Assembly (NCBI RefSeq): GCF_040049215.1
Contig: NZ_JBDZDN010000001.1
Location: 62,001 to 126,000, forward strand
Length of the DNA stretch: 64,000 nt
Reading direction: 5' to 3'
Source: Mesorhizobium_K sp040049215
GTDB taxonomy: Bacteria; Pseudomonadota; Alphaproteobacteria; Rhizobiales; Rhizobiaceae
A program made the translations under genes and the position numbers. This document shows, piece after piece, positions 9,335 to 18,014 of this stretch (positions are counted from its first letter, which is position 1; each line of letters starts with the position of its first letter). The notes beneath the pieces were generated by a model that had not been told where the DNA came from, did not search any database, and saw nothing but the letters and a program-made list of their open reading frames with translations.

Positions 9335-11352
9335 CGCCCGCCCTTCCCGCCAGCCGCCGCTTCCTCGATCGCCAGAGCGACCGTGCGGCCGGCAATCGTC
9401 CAGTCGCCCGACCCCCGTCCCTCGGGCAGGAGCCGCTTCCACCGGAATTCATCGCGCAACGGCAGGACGAAGGAAACCCCTTCGCGGTCGCCATTCAGCA
9501 TGACTGCCAAGCGTCCGCCGTCGGGCGTCCCGTTGGCCAGGACCATCGAGAAACGACGCCGTCTCGGATCGGTCCACTGTTCGGTGCCGAGCGGCCGGCC
9601 GGTTTCGTCGAGCCAGGCCACGTCGGCGACGCCGCCGGCCGCCTCGCCGGTGAGTAACGCCATGTTGGCAAGCGCCGGCGCTGCCTTGCGGATTGCTGCG
9701 AGCGCGATCGTAAACTCCTCGATCGACTGATCTCGGCCGGCCCAGTCGAGCCAGGTCAGCGCATTGTCCTGCGCATAGGCGTTGTTGTTGCCCTTCTGCG
9801 TGCGGCCGAACTCGTCGCCTGCCGTCAGCATGATAGTGCCGCGGGACATGAACAGGGTGGCAAGCAAGGCGCATGTGTCATGCGCCCGCTGCACCTTCAC
9901 CTTTGGGTTCGCGCTTTCGCCCTCTGTGCCGCAGTTCCAGGAAAAATTCTCGTCGTGGCCGTCGCGGTTGTTCTCCCCGTTGGCCTCGTTATGCTTTTTC
10001 TCATACGCGCTCATATCGGCGAGCGTCATGCCGTCGTGGGCGGCGACGAAGTTCACCGTACGCGTCTCCTTGGCCCCCCCGCTGGCGAAAATATCCGACG
10101 AACCGGCAAGCCGTGTCGCCAATGTGCCGATCGTATCGTCATCGCCTCGCCAGAAGCGCCTGATGTCATCGCGGTAGCGGTCGTTCCACTCGAGGAAGTT
10201 TTGGGGGAAATTGCCGAGCTGGTAGCCGCCCGGACCGATGTCCCAAGGCTCCGCGATCATGATGCGGTCGGCCAGCACGGGATCGGATCCCATCGCGGCA
10301 AGCAGCGGCGCCTGCGTGTCGAAGCCTTGCGGTTCGCGCCCGAGGATGGTGGCGAGATCGAAGCGGAAACCGTCGACGCCCGCATGACGCACGAAATGCC
10401 GGAGCGAATCGAGGATCAACTCCTGCACTACCGGCTGGCTACAGTCGATCGTATTGCCCGTGCCGGTGTCGTTGACCAGAGATCCGTCGTCCCGGTGGCG
10501 ATAATAGGTTCTCGCGTCAAGGCCACGCAGCGAAAGCGTTGGGCCGAACACGTCGCTCTCGCCCGTATGATTGAAGACCAGGTCGAGGATCGTGCCTATG
10601 CCCGCTTCGCGTAGCGCCGCGACCGTATCCCTCAGCTCCAACAGCCCGCCCGGCGCGAGCCTCGGATCGAGCGCCATGAACGTCACCGGGTTGTAACCCC
10701 AGGAATTCCTCAGCCCCAGCGCCGACAGGTGCCGCTCATCGATCCATGCCGTCACCGGCATGAGTTCCACCGCGGCGATCCCGAGTTTCTGCAGATGCGC
10801 GAGGACGGCCGGATGGCGAAGGGCGGCAACCGTTCCCCTCATGCGTTTGGGGATCGCCGGATGCAGCATGGTGAACGCGCGGACGTTAAGTTCGTAGATC
10901 AGGCCGCCCGGGCGGAAGAGGGGCGGCCGAGGCGAGACTGGTTCCGGCAAAGCCCTGGCGATGGCCTTTGGCATCAGCGGCGCGGTGTCGCCGCCCTCGC
11001 CCCGCCGCGCCGACAGCCTGGCATCGAAGACATATTGCCGATCCATCTCGATCGCGTAGGGATCGGCGAGCAACTTGTCGGGATCGAACCACAGACCGCG
11101 CTCGGGCGCATACTCCCCGTCGGCGCGCAAGCCGTAGCGCGCGCCTTCCTTCAGACCGTGCACGAAAGCCGAGAAGACGCCATCCGCGCCGCGCGAAAGC
11201 TCGATTCTGTCGGTTTCGCGGCTCCCGCGCGCGTCGAAGGTCGACACCCACATGCGCGGGGCAGCCCCGGACCAGATGGCGAAACGGATGCCGTCCGGGG
11301 AGACATGCGCGCCAAGCCGCGGTTTTATCGCGGCCGCCCGCCCCACTTGCAT
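9331..11352 (-). CDS. glgX: Glycogen debranching enzyme GlgX
   Basis: A 673-residue isoamylase-type GH13 enzyme with an N-terminal CBM48-like module (about 10-110: GAHVSPDGIRFAIWS, then ...YGLRADGEYAPERGLWFDPDKLLADPYA). The catalytic barrel carries DLVFNHTGE, GFRFDLATILGRE with the nucleophile Asp, and IAEPWDIG with the acid/base Glu. GlgX cuts the alpha-1,6 branches of phosphorylase-limited glycogen. The true start is the ATG at 11352, which shares a base with the pgm stop; an open frame continues upstream only as antisense-free reading through pgm. The 3' end overlaps the alpha-glucosidase gene by 4 bases. Confidence 0.93.
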   Translation of the reverse strand: MQVGRAAAIKPRLGAHVSPDGIRFAIWSGAAPRMWVSTFDARGSRETDRIELSRGADGVFSAFVHGLKEGARYGLRADGEYAPERGLWFDPDKLLADPYAIEMDRQYVFDARLSARRGEGGDTAPLMPKAIARALPEPVSPRPPLFRPGGLIYELNVRAFTMLHPAIPKRMRGTVAALRHPAVLAHLQKLGIAAVELMPVTAWIDERHLSALGLRNSWGYNPVTFMALDPRLAPGGLLELRDTVAALREAGIGTILDLVFNHTGESDVFGPTLSLRGLDARTYYRHRDDGSLVNDTGTGNTIDCSQPVVQELILDSLRHFVRHAGVDGFRFDLATILGREPQGFDTQAPLLAAMGSDPVLADRIMIAEPWDIGPGGYQLGNFPQNFLEWNDRYRDDIRRFWRGDDDTIGTLATRLAGSSDIFASGGAKETRTVNFVAAHDGMTLADMSAYEKKHNEANGENNRDGHDENFSWNCGTEGESANPKVKVQRAHDTCALLATLFMSRGTIMLTAGDEFGRTQKGNNNAYAQDNALTWLDWAGRDQSIEEFTIALAAIRKAAPALANMALLTGEAAGGVADVAWLDETGRPLGTEQWTDPRRRRFSMVLANGTPDGGRLAVMLNGDREGVSFVLPLRDEFRWKRLLPEGRGSGDWTIAGRTVALAIEEAAAGGKGGR

Positions 11353-12980
11353 CAGGTGATGACGCTTGGCTTGTTGCGGCCGGTGTGGCTGCGGATGCCG
11401 GCGATGTCGTCTGCGGCCGCGATCAGTGCGGCCAACGCCTCCTGCGTATCGAGGCCGTGCCGTGTCTTGTCTGGCTCGTATCGCTCTATGTAGACGCGCA
11501 GCGTCGCACCCGACGTACCCGTACCCGACAGGCGAAAAACGACGCGCGAGCCGCCCTCGAACAGAACGCGTATGCCCTGGTTCTTGCTCACCGAGCCGTC
11601 GACGGGGTCGTGGTAGGCGAAGTCGTCGGCCGCTGTGATCTTCATGCCGCCCACGCTTGTCCCGGGAAGTGCCGCCAGCTTGCCGCGCAGGCCTGCCACA
11701 AGCGCGTTGGCGCGGTCGGTTTCCACCTCTTCGTAGTCGTGGCGGGAGTAGTAGTTGCGGCCGTAGGTCGCCCAGTGCCTTTCCGCGATTTCCTTCACGC
11801 TCTCGCCGCGCGCGGCGATGATGTTCAGCCACAGGAGAACGGCCCACAGACCGTCCTTCTCGCGAACATGGTCGGAGCCGGTGCCTGCGCTCTCCTCGCC
11901 GCAGATCGTCGCCTTGCCCGCGTCCAGCAGGTTGCCGAAGAACTTCCAGCCGGTCGGCGTCTCGTACATACCGATGCCGAGCTTCTCCGCCACCCTGTCG
12001 GCCGCGCCGCTGGTCGGCATCGACCGCGCTATACCCTTCAGTCCCTTCCTGTATCCCGGCGCGAGACGCGCATTGGCCGCGAGCATGGCCAGCGAATCCG
12101 ACGGCGTGATGAAGATGCCGCGGCCGATGATCAGGTTGCGGTCGCCGTCGCCGTCGGATGCCGCGCCGAAATCCGGCGCGTCGGGGCCCATCATCTCGTC
12201 ATAGAGATGCTTGGCGTGGACGAGGTTCGGATCCGGATGATGCCCGCCGAAATCGGGCAGCGGCACGAAGTTGCGCGCCGTGCCCTTCGGCGCACCGAGC
12301 CGGTTCTCGAAAATCTCCTTGGCATAAGGCCCTGTCACGGCATGCATCGCGTCGAAGCGCATGCGGAAGCCCGCCTTAAACATTTTTCGGATCGCGTCGA
12401 AATCGAACAGGCTCTCCATCAGTTCGGCATAGTCCGAGACCGGATCGATCACTTCGACCATCATGCCGCCTGCGGCGACCGCGCCAATCCTGTCGATGTC
12501 GATCGGCTCGAGATCGGCGATCCTGTATTCGCTTATCTTCTTCGACCGCTCGAAGATCGCATCCGTCAGCTTCTCGGGCGCCGGGCCGCCGTTCTCGGCG
12601 TTGTATTTGATGCCGAAATCCTCGTGCGGACCGCCGGGATTGTGACTCGCCGACAGGATGATGCCGCCAAAGGCCTGGTATTTGCGGATGACATTGGATG
12701 CCGCCGGCGTCGAGAGGATGCCGCCCTGCCCGACCATCACCTTGCCGAAACCGTTCGCCGCGGCCATGCGGATGACGATCTGGATCACCTCGCGGTTGTA
12801 GAAGCGCCCGTCGCCGCCCAGCACCAGCGTCTTGCCTTCGCGACCCTGCAGGCTGTTGAAGATCGACTGCACGAAGTTCTCGACGTAGTTCTTCTGCTGG
12901 AAGACCGGCACCTTCTTGCGCAGGCCCGACGTGCCGGGCTTCTGGTCGTCGTAAGGCGTGGTCGAAACCGTCCTTATCAT
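11352..12980 (-). CDS. pgm: Alpha-D-glucose phosphate-specific phosphoglucomutase
   Basis: A 542-residue phosphoglucomutase interconverting glucose-1-P and glucose-6-P, linking glycogen to central metabolism. It starts MIRTVSTTPYDDQKPGTSGLRKK, the typical eukaryote-like PGM1 N-terminus. The phosphoserine loop LSASHNPGGPHEDFG and the metal loop ASDGDGDRN are present. An upstream TTG start (13001) would overlap glgA, but the ATG at 12980, one base past the glgA stop and with AGGA about 12 bases upstream, gives the standard family length. This enzyme is distinct from the phosphomannomutase at 162-1682. Confidence 0.94.
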   Translation of the reverse strand: MIRTVSTTPYDDQKPGTSGLRKKVPVFQQKNYVENFVQSIFNSLQGREGKTLVLGGDGRFYNREVIQIVIRMAAANGFGKVMVGQGGILSTPAASNVIRKYQAFGGIILSASHNPGGPHEDFGIKYNAENGGPAPEKLTDAIFERSKKISEYRIADLEPIDIDRIGAVAAGGMMVEVIDPVSDYAELMESLFDFDAIRKMFKAGFRMRFDAMHAVTGPYAKEIFENRLGAPKGTARNFVPLPDFGGHHPDPNLVHAKHLYDEMMGPDAPDFGAASDGDGDRNLIIGRGIFITPSDSLAMLAANARLAPGYRKGLKGIARSMPTSGAADRVAEKLGIGMYETPTGWKFFGNLLDAGKATICGEESAGTGSDHVREKDGLWAVLLWLNIIAARGESVKEIAERHWATYGRNYYSRHDYEEVETDRANALVAGLRGKLAALPGTSVGGMKITAADDFAYHDPVDGSVSKNQGIRVLFEGGSRVVFRLSGTGTSGATLRVYIERYEPDKTRHGLDTQEALAALIAAADDIAGIRSHTGRNKPSVIT

Positions 12981-12981
12981 C

Positions 12982-14427
12982 TCATGCAGTCCTTCTCGCA
13001 ACGAGCGAACGATAGAGCTCGATATATTTCGCCGCGCTCCGGTCCCATGAAACGTCGGCTTTCATTCCCTGACGCTGCATCGTGGACCAGGCCGCGCGGT
13101 CGGTATGAACCGCGATCGCGCGCTTGACTGCATCGAGCAGCGCATCGCTGCTCTCCGGATCGAACTGGAAGCCGGTCGCCACCCCCGCCGACAGAGCGGC
13201 CTCGTTGGCGTCGATCACCGTATCGGCGAGGCCACCCGTGCGCGCCACGACCGGCACGCAGCCATAGCGCAGGCCGTAGAGCTGGGTCAGGCCGCAGGGC
13301 TCGAAGCGCGACGGTATCAGGATCGCGTCGCAGCCCGCCTGCATCAGATGCGACAGCTCCTCGTCATAGCCAATGATGATGCCCACCCTGCCGACGTGTC
13401 GTGCCGCGCCGGCCAGCAACGCGCCCTCCAGCGCCGCGTCGCCCGAACCCAGCACGGCAATGCGGGCGCCGGTGGCCACGATGTCGTCCAGCGCTGCGAC
13501 CAGTATGTCGATGCCCTTCTGCCAGGTCAGCCTGCTCACCACGCAAAAGAGCGGGCTATCGTCATGTACGAGGCGGAACCGCTCCTCGACGACCTTTCTG
13601 TTGGCTGCCCGGTTTTTCAGTGTCTTCTGCGAATATTTGGCCCTGAGGTGGATGTCGGTCTGCGGGTCCCAGATCGCGGTGTCTATGCCGTTGACGATGC
13701 CGTGCAGGTCGGCCGCGCGCAGCGAGACCAGCCCGTCGAGCCCCATGCCGAACGCCGGCGAGCGTATCTCCTGCGCATAGGTCGGGCTCACCGTCGTGAT
13801 CGCCCAGGCCGCCTGCAGCCCGGCCTTCAGATAGCCGACGCCGCCGTAATATTCGACGCCGTCGAGGCTCATGGCGGCCGCCGGCAGGCCGAGTTCGCCG
13901 AAGATACCGGCGCCGAAACGGCCCTGGAAGGCGAGGTTGTGCACCGTCATCACCGAGGGCGTGCCCGCCGCCGGGCCGTAACGCATGTAGGCGAGAGTCA
14001 GCGCCGCCTGCCAGTCATGCGCATGAACGACGTCGGGCCGATATTTCGCGATCGCGCCCGCCGCGATGTCGGCTCCCGCAAAACTCAGCGCCGAGAAGCG
14101 CCGCCAGTTGTCGGGCCAGTCGGCGCCGATCGAATCGCCATAGGGTCCGCCCGGACGGTCGAAGAGATGCGGCGCGTCGAGCACCAAAAGGTCGAGGCCG
14201 GCGGAGGACGCGGCGAAGATCGTGGCCTTGCCGCCATGCATGGCGGGATATTGATGCAGCGGCGCGCTCGTCTCGACCGCCTTCAAGACCTGCGGATAGC
14301 CGGGAACGAGCGTCTTCGTCGCGACGCCCTGCTTTGCGAGCGCGACGGGCAGCGCCCCCGTCACGTCGGCCAGCCCGCCCGTCTTGATGAGCGGGAAGAT
14401 CTCCGGCGTGACCGCTAGAACCTGCAT
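12982..14427 (-). CDS. glgA: Glycogen synthase
   Basis: A 481-residue GT5 enzyme that adds glucose from ADP-glucose to alpha-1,4-glucan chains. The ADP-glucose-binding KTGGLADV is at 16-23. HAHDWQAAL, the C-terminal domain segment SRLTWQKGIDIL, and the FEPCGLTQLYGLRYG motif with the catalytic Glu are all visible. Length matches bacterial GlgA (about 480). It starts at ATG 14427, 27 bases after glgC, and ends one base before pgm, so it is within the single glg transcript. Confidence 0.96.
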   Translation of the reverse strand: MQVLAVTPEIFPLIKTGGLADVTGALPVALAKQGVATKTLVPGYPQVLKAVETSAPLHQYPAMHGGKATIFAASSAGLDLLVLDAPHLFDRPGGPYGDSIGADWPDNWRRFSALSFAGADIAAGAIAKYRPDVVHAHDWQAALTLAYMRYGPAAGTPSVMTVHNLAFQGRFGAGIFGELGLPAAAMSLDGVEYYGGVGYLKAGLQAAWAITTVSPTYAQEIRSPAFGMGLDGLVSLRAADLHGIVNGIDTAIWDPQTDIHLRAKYSQKTLKNRAANRKVVEERFRLVHDDSPLFCVVSRLTWQKGIDILVAALDDIVATGARIAVLGSGDAALEGALLAGAARHVGRVGIIIGYDEELSHLMQAGCDAILIPSRFEPCGLTQLYGLRYGCVPVVARTGGLADTVIDANEAALSAGVATGFQFDPESSDALLDAVKRAIAVHTDRAAWSTMQRQGMKADVSWDRSAAKYIELYRSLVARRTA

Positions 14428-14454
14428 TCAGTCCATTCCGTTTGCATACCGATC

Positions 14455-15723
14455 CTAAACTCCCAACTTGTCGATCATGTCCTGCGTGATCAGCGCTATA
14501 CCCTTTTCCGAAACCCGGAAGCGCTTGGCGTCGAGAACCGGATCTTCTCCGACCACCAGGCCTTCGGGGATGCGCACGCCATGGTCGATGACTACCCGCT
14601 TCAGGCGCGCCTTTCGCCCGACATGGCAGTCGGGCAGCATCACAACCTGGTCGAGCGTCGAATAGGAATTGATGCGCGCGCCGGTGAAGATCAGGCTGCG
14701 CTTCAGCGAGGCGCCGGACACGATGCAGTCGCCCGAGACCAGCGACGACACCGCCATGCCCCGGCGGCCGTCGACATCGTGCACGAACTTCGCCGGCGGC
14801 TTCAGCTCGGCATAGGTCCAGATCGGCCAGTCGCGGTCGTAGAGGTCGAGTTCCGGCTCCACGTCGGTCAGGTCGATGTTGGCTTCCCAATAGGCGTCGA
14901 TGGTGCCGACGTCGCGCCAGTATGCTTCGCGTTCGGCGCTGGAGCGGACGCAGGACTTGCCGAAGCGATGCGCCACCGCCTTCCCGTGCTCGACGATGTA
15001 GGGGATGATGTCCTTGCCGAAATCGCGCGTCGATTCAGGCTCTATGGCGTCGCGGCGAAGCTGATCCATGAGGAACTTCGTGCGGAACACATAGATGCCC
15101 ATGGAGGCGAGCGCGAAATCGGGCTTGTCCGGGATGCCCGGCGGATCGGCCGGCTTTTCGACGAAGGAAATGATCCGGTCCGCCGCGTCGACATGCATGA
15201 CGCCGAAGCCGGTCGCTTCCATGCGCGGCACTTCGAGGCAACCGACGGTGACATCGGCCCCCTGGTCGACGTGCTGGCGCAGCATCTGCTCGTAGTCCAT
15301 CTTGTAGATGTGGTCGCCGGCCAGGATGACCATGAACTCCGGCCCGTAGGACTCGATGATGTCGATGTTCTGGAAAACGGCGTCGGCCGTGCCCTCATAC
15401 CATTGCGTCTCGGAGACGCGCTGGCTGGCGGGAAGGATGTCGAAGCTTTCGTTCCGCTCCGGCCTCAGGAAGTTCCAGCCGCGCTGCAGGTGGCGGATCA
15501 GCGAGTGCGCCTTGTACTGGGTGGCGACGCCCATGCGACGAATGCCGGAGTTCAATGCGTTCGACAGTGCGAAGTCGATGATGCGCGTCTTGCCGCCGAA
15601 ATAGACCGCCGGCTTGGCGCGCCGGTCGGTCAGTTCCTTCAGCCTGCTGCCGCGGCCCCCCGCAAGCACGTAGGCCATGGCATCGCGCGCCAGCGGTTGC
15701 GTGCTCTTGCTTGCCTCCACCAT
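14455..15723 (-). CDS. glgC: Glucose-1-phosphate adenylyltransferase
   Basis: A 422-residue ADP-glucose pyrophosphorylase, the committed step of glycogen synthesis. The nucleotide-binding loop AYVLAGGRGSRLKELTDRRAKPA is at about residues 17-39, followed by GGKTRIIDFALSNALNSGIRR. The C-terminal part is the left-handed beta-helix (DCIVSGASLKRSLIFTGARI...). The enzyme family is allosterically regulated (fructose-6-P or fructose-1,6-P2 and pyruvate in alphaproteobacteria), which fits its position downstream of a fructose-uptake locus. It lies 15 bases after glgB. Confidence 0.96.
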   Translation of the reverse strand: MVEASKSTQPLARDAMAYVLAGGRGSRLKELTDRRAKPAVYFGGKTRIIDFALSNALNSGIRRMGVATQYKAHSLIRHLQRGWNFLRPERNESFDILPASQRVSETQWYEGTADAVFQNIDIIESYGPEFMVILAGDHIYKMDYEQMLRQHVDQGADVTVGCLEVPRMEATGFGVMHVDAADRIISFVEKPADPPGIPDKPDFALASMGIYVFRTKFLMDQLRRDAIEPESTRDFGKDIIPYIVEHGKAVAHRFGKSCVRSSAEREAYWRDVGTIDAYWEANIDLTDVEPELDLYDRDWPIWTYAELKPPAKFVHDVDGRRGMAVSSLVSGDCIVSGASLKRSLIFTGARINSYSTLDQVVMLPDCHVGRKARLKRVVIDHGVRIPEGLVVGEDPVLDAKRFRVSEKGIALITQDMIDKLGV

Positions 15724-15738
15724 CCTTACCCTCCCAGG

Positions 15739-17955
15739 TCATTCATCCGTAGTCAGTTCGAGCATGATCGTCGACAGCGGCGGCAGGGTAACGACGGCCG
15801 ACACGGCTCCCCGTCCGCCGGCTTCCGCCTTCACCGCGCCGTGGTTGCCCATCCCTGAGCCGCCATAGTCGACCGCGTCGGTGTTGATGATTTCGCGCCA
15901 TGTTCCCGCCGCCGGCAGCGGCACGCGATAGTTCTGCCGCGGCACCGGCGTCAGATTCGAGATGACGGCGACCGGACTGCCTTCCGGCGCTTTGCGCAGC
16001 CAGGCGTAGACCGACGTCTCCTTCTCGTCGGCGAGCAGCCATTCGAAACCCTCCGGCTCGCAGTCGCGGGCATGCAGCGCCGGCCGCGAGCGGTAGAGAT
16101 AGTTGAGGTCGCGGATCAGCCGCTGCACGCCCTGGTGCGGCGCAAACTGCAATTCGTGCCAGTCGAGCGCCCTCGCCTCGCTCCATTCGTTGCGCTGGGC
16201 GAATTCCTGGCCCATGAACAGCAGCTTCTTGCCGGGATAGCCCCACATGAAGGCGTAATAGGCGCGCAAATTGGCGAACTTCTGCCAGTCGTCGCCGGCC
16301 ATCTTGGTGAGCAGCGTGCCCTTCCCGTGCACGACCTCGTCATGCGACAGCGGCAGCACGAAATTCTCCGAGAAGGCGTAGAGCAGGCCGAAGGTCAGCT
16401 CGTTGTGGTGGTGCTTTCGGTGGATCGGCTCGCGCGACAGATATTCGAGCGTGTCGTGCATGAAGCCCATGTTCCACTTGAACCCGAAGCCCAGGCCACC
16501 CTCATGGACGGGCTGCGACACTTTCGGCCAGGACGTCGATTCTTCCGCGATCGTCATGACACCCGGATGATGGCCATAGACCTCCTTGTTCATGCGCTGC
16601 AGGAATTTCACCGCTTCGAGATTCTCGCGGCCTCCCTTCTCGTTGGGGATCCACTCGCCCGATTTGCGCGAATAGTCGAGGTAGAGCATCGAGGCGACCG
16701 CATCGACCCGCAGCCCGTCGATGTGATATTTCTCGGCCCAGAAGAGCGCATTGTTGACCAGGAACGAGATCACCTCGCGGCGGCCGAAATTGTAGATCGC
16801 GGTGTTCCAGTCGGGATGGAATCCCTTGCGCGGGTCGGCATGCTCGTAGAGCGCGGTGCCGTCGAAGAGTGCCAGTCCGTGGGCATCGACCGGAAAATGC
16901 GCGGGCACCCAGTCGAGGATGACGCCCAGGCCGGCGCGATGGGCGCCGTCGACGAAACGGGCGAAGCCTTCCGGTTCGCCGAACCGGGCCGTCGGCGCGA
17001 ACAGTCCGGTCGTCTGGTAGCCCCAGGACGGATCGAACGGGTGCTCCGAGATCGGCATGAACTCGATATGCGTGAAGCCGGTTTCGACCGCATAGGGGAT
17101 CAGCCGGTCGGCAAGCTCGTCCCAGGACAGGAACGAGCCGTCGTCGTGCCGCTGCCACGATCCGGCATGGACTTCGTAGATCGAGATCGGCTGGCGGCGC
17201 AGATTTGCGGCTCGCCAGAAAGCGCGGTGCGCCTCGTCGCCCCATTCATGCGCAAGGGGCCCCGCCGTGATGGAGGCGGTGGCTGGGCGGAGCTCGGAGC
17301 GGGCTGCGTAGGGATCGGCCTTCAGCGGAACCAGCTCGCCATGCGCGCCAACGATCTCGTATTTGTATGCACGGCCCGGCGCGAGGTCCGGTATGAAGAT
17401 CTCCCAGATGCCCGTATCGGCGCGATTGCGCATCGTGTGGCGGCGCCCGTCCCAGTCGTTGAAGTCGCCGACCACCGAAACGCGTTTGGCATTGGGCGCC
17501 CAGACGGCGAAGTTGAACCCCGTCGCGCCCTCGTGGTCGATCAGATGTGCGCCCAGCTTGTCGAAGAGCCTGAGATGAGAGCCTTCGGCGATATAGTAGT
17601 CGTCCATCGGGCCGAGCACCGGGCCGAAGGAATAGGGGTCCGTCACCCACCAGTCGCCGCCCGCGTTGCTCAGACGGTAGCGAACCGGCTGGCGCTCGCC
17701 GATGTCGATCCTGCCCTCGAAGAACCCGGCGTCGTGACGGCGCGCCAGTGCGCCGACCTCCTTGCCTTCCAGGGTAAATGCAGTCGCCGTGTCCGCATGC
17801 GGCACGAAACAGCGGGCAATGAACCCGTTAACCGTCTGCTGCACACCGAGCACTGCAAAAGGATTGCCGTGCACGCCGGCCACGATGGCCTCGACATCGC
17901 CGGAAGCTGCCTCAAACGATCGGGCTTTGGTCGCGACGGTGCGCGGCTTCTTCAT
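15739..17955 (-). CDS. glgB: 1,4-alpha-glucan branching enzyme
   Basis: A 738-residue branching enzyme: an N-terminal extension module, then CBM48 (about 120-220, with FNFAVWAPNAKRVSVVGDFN), then the GH13_9 catalytic barrel. Catalytic residues are visible in IDGLRVDAVASMLYLD (nucleophile Asp), MTIAEESTSW (acid/base Glu) and LPLSHDEVVHG. The ATG at 17955 is chosen over the TTG at 18009 because an AGGGAGGA lies 10 bases upstream and the length then fits the family. It introduces alpha-1,6 branches into GlgA products. It lies 59 bases downstream of glgP. Confidence 0.94.
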   Translation of the reverse strand: MKKPRTVATKARSFEAASGDVEAIVAGVHGNPFAVLGVQQTVNGFIARCFVPHADTATAFTLEGKEVGALARRHDAGFFEGRIDIGERQPVRYRLSNAGGDWWVTDPYSFGPVLGPMDDYYIAEGSHLRLFDKLGAHLIDHEGATGFNFAVWAPNAKRVSVVGDFNDWDGRRHTMRNRADTGIWEIFIPDLAPGRAYKYEIVGAHGELVPLKADPYAARSELRPATASITAGPLAHEWGDEAHRAFWRAANLRRQPISIYEVHAGSWQRHDDGSFLSWDELADRLIPYAVETGFTHIEFMPISEHPFDPSWGYQTTGLFAPTARFGEPEGFARFVDGAHRAGLGVILDWVPAHFPVDAHGLALFDGTALYEHADPRKGFHPDWNTAIYNFGRREVISFLVNNALFWAEKYHIDGLRVDAVASMLYLDYSRKSGEWIPNEKGGRENLEAVKFLQRMNKEVYGHHPGVMTIAEESTSWPKVSQPVHEGGLGFGFKWNMGFMHDTLEYLSREPIHRKHHHNELTFGLLYAFSENFVLPLSHDEVVHGKGTLLTKMAGDDWQKFANLRAYYAFMWGYPGKKLLFMGQEFAQRNEWSEARALDWHELQFAPHQGVQRLIRDLNYLYRSRPALHARDCEPEGFEWLLADEKETSVYAWLRKAPEGSPVAVISNLTPVPRQNYRVPLPAAGTWREIINTDAVDYGGSGMGNHGAVKAEAGGRGAVSAVVTLPPLSTIMLELTTDE

Positions 17956-18014
17956 CTCCCGACGATCCTCCCTGGACCTGGCAGCTTTCTCTGAGCTTGC
18001 CTCATGCAATCATA

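Noticed and set aside
7946..9730. Long open frame on the plus strand antisense to the alpha-glucosidase and glgX
   Set aside because: It mirrors conserved GH13 coding sequence, has Arg/Val-rich composition typical of antisense frames in GC-rich DNA, and no recognisable domain.
10968..13127. 719-codon plus-strand frame opposite glgX and pgm
   Set aside because: It lies opposite two well-supported enzymes with intact catalytic motifs; composition is Arg-rich and unlike a real protein.
16072..17994. 640-codon plus-strand frame opposite glgB
   Set aside because: Same reasoning: glgB motifs are all on the minus strand.
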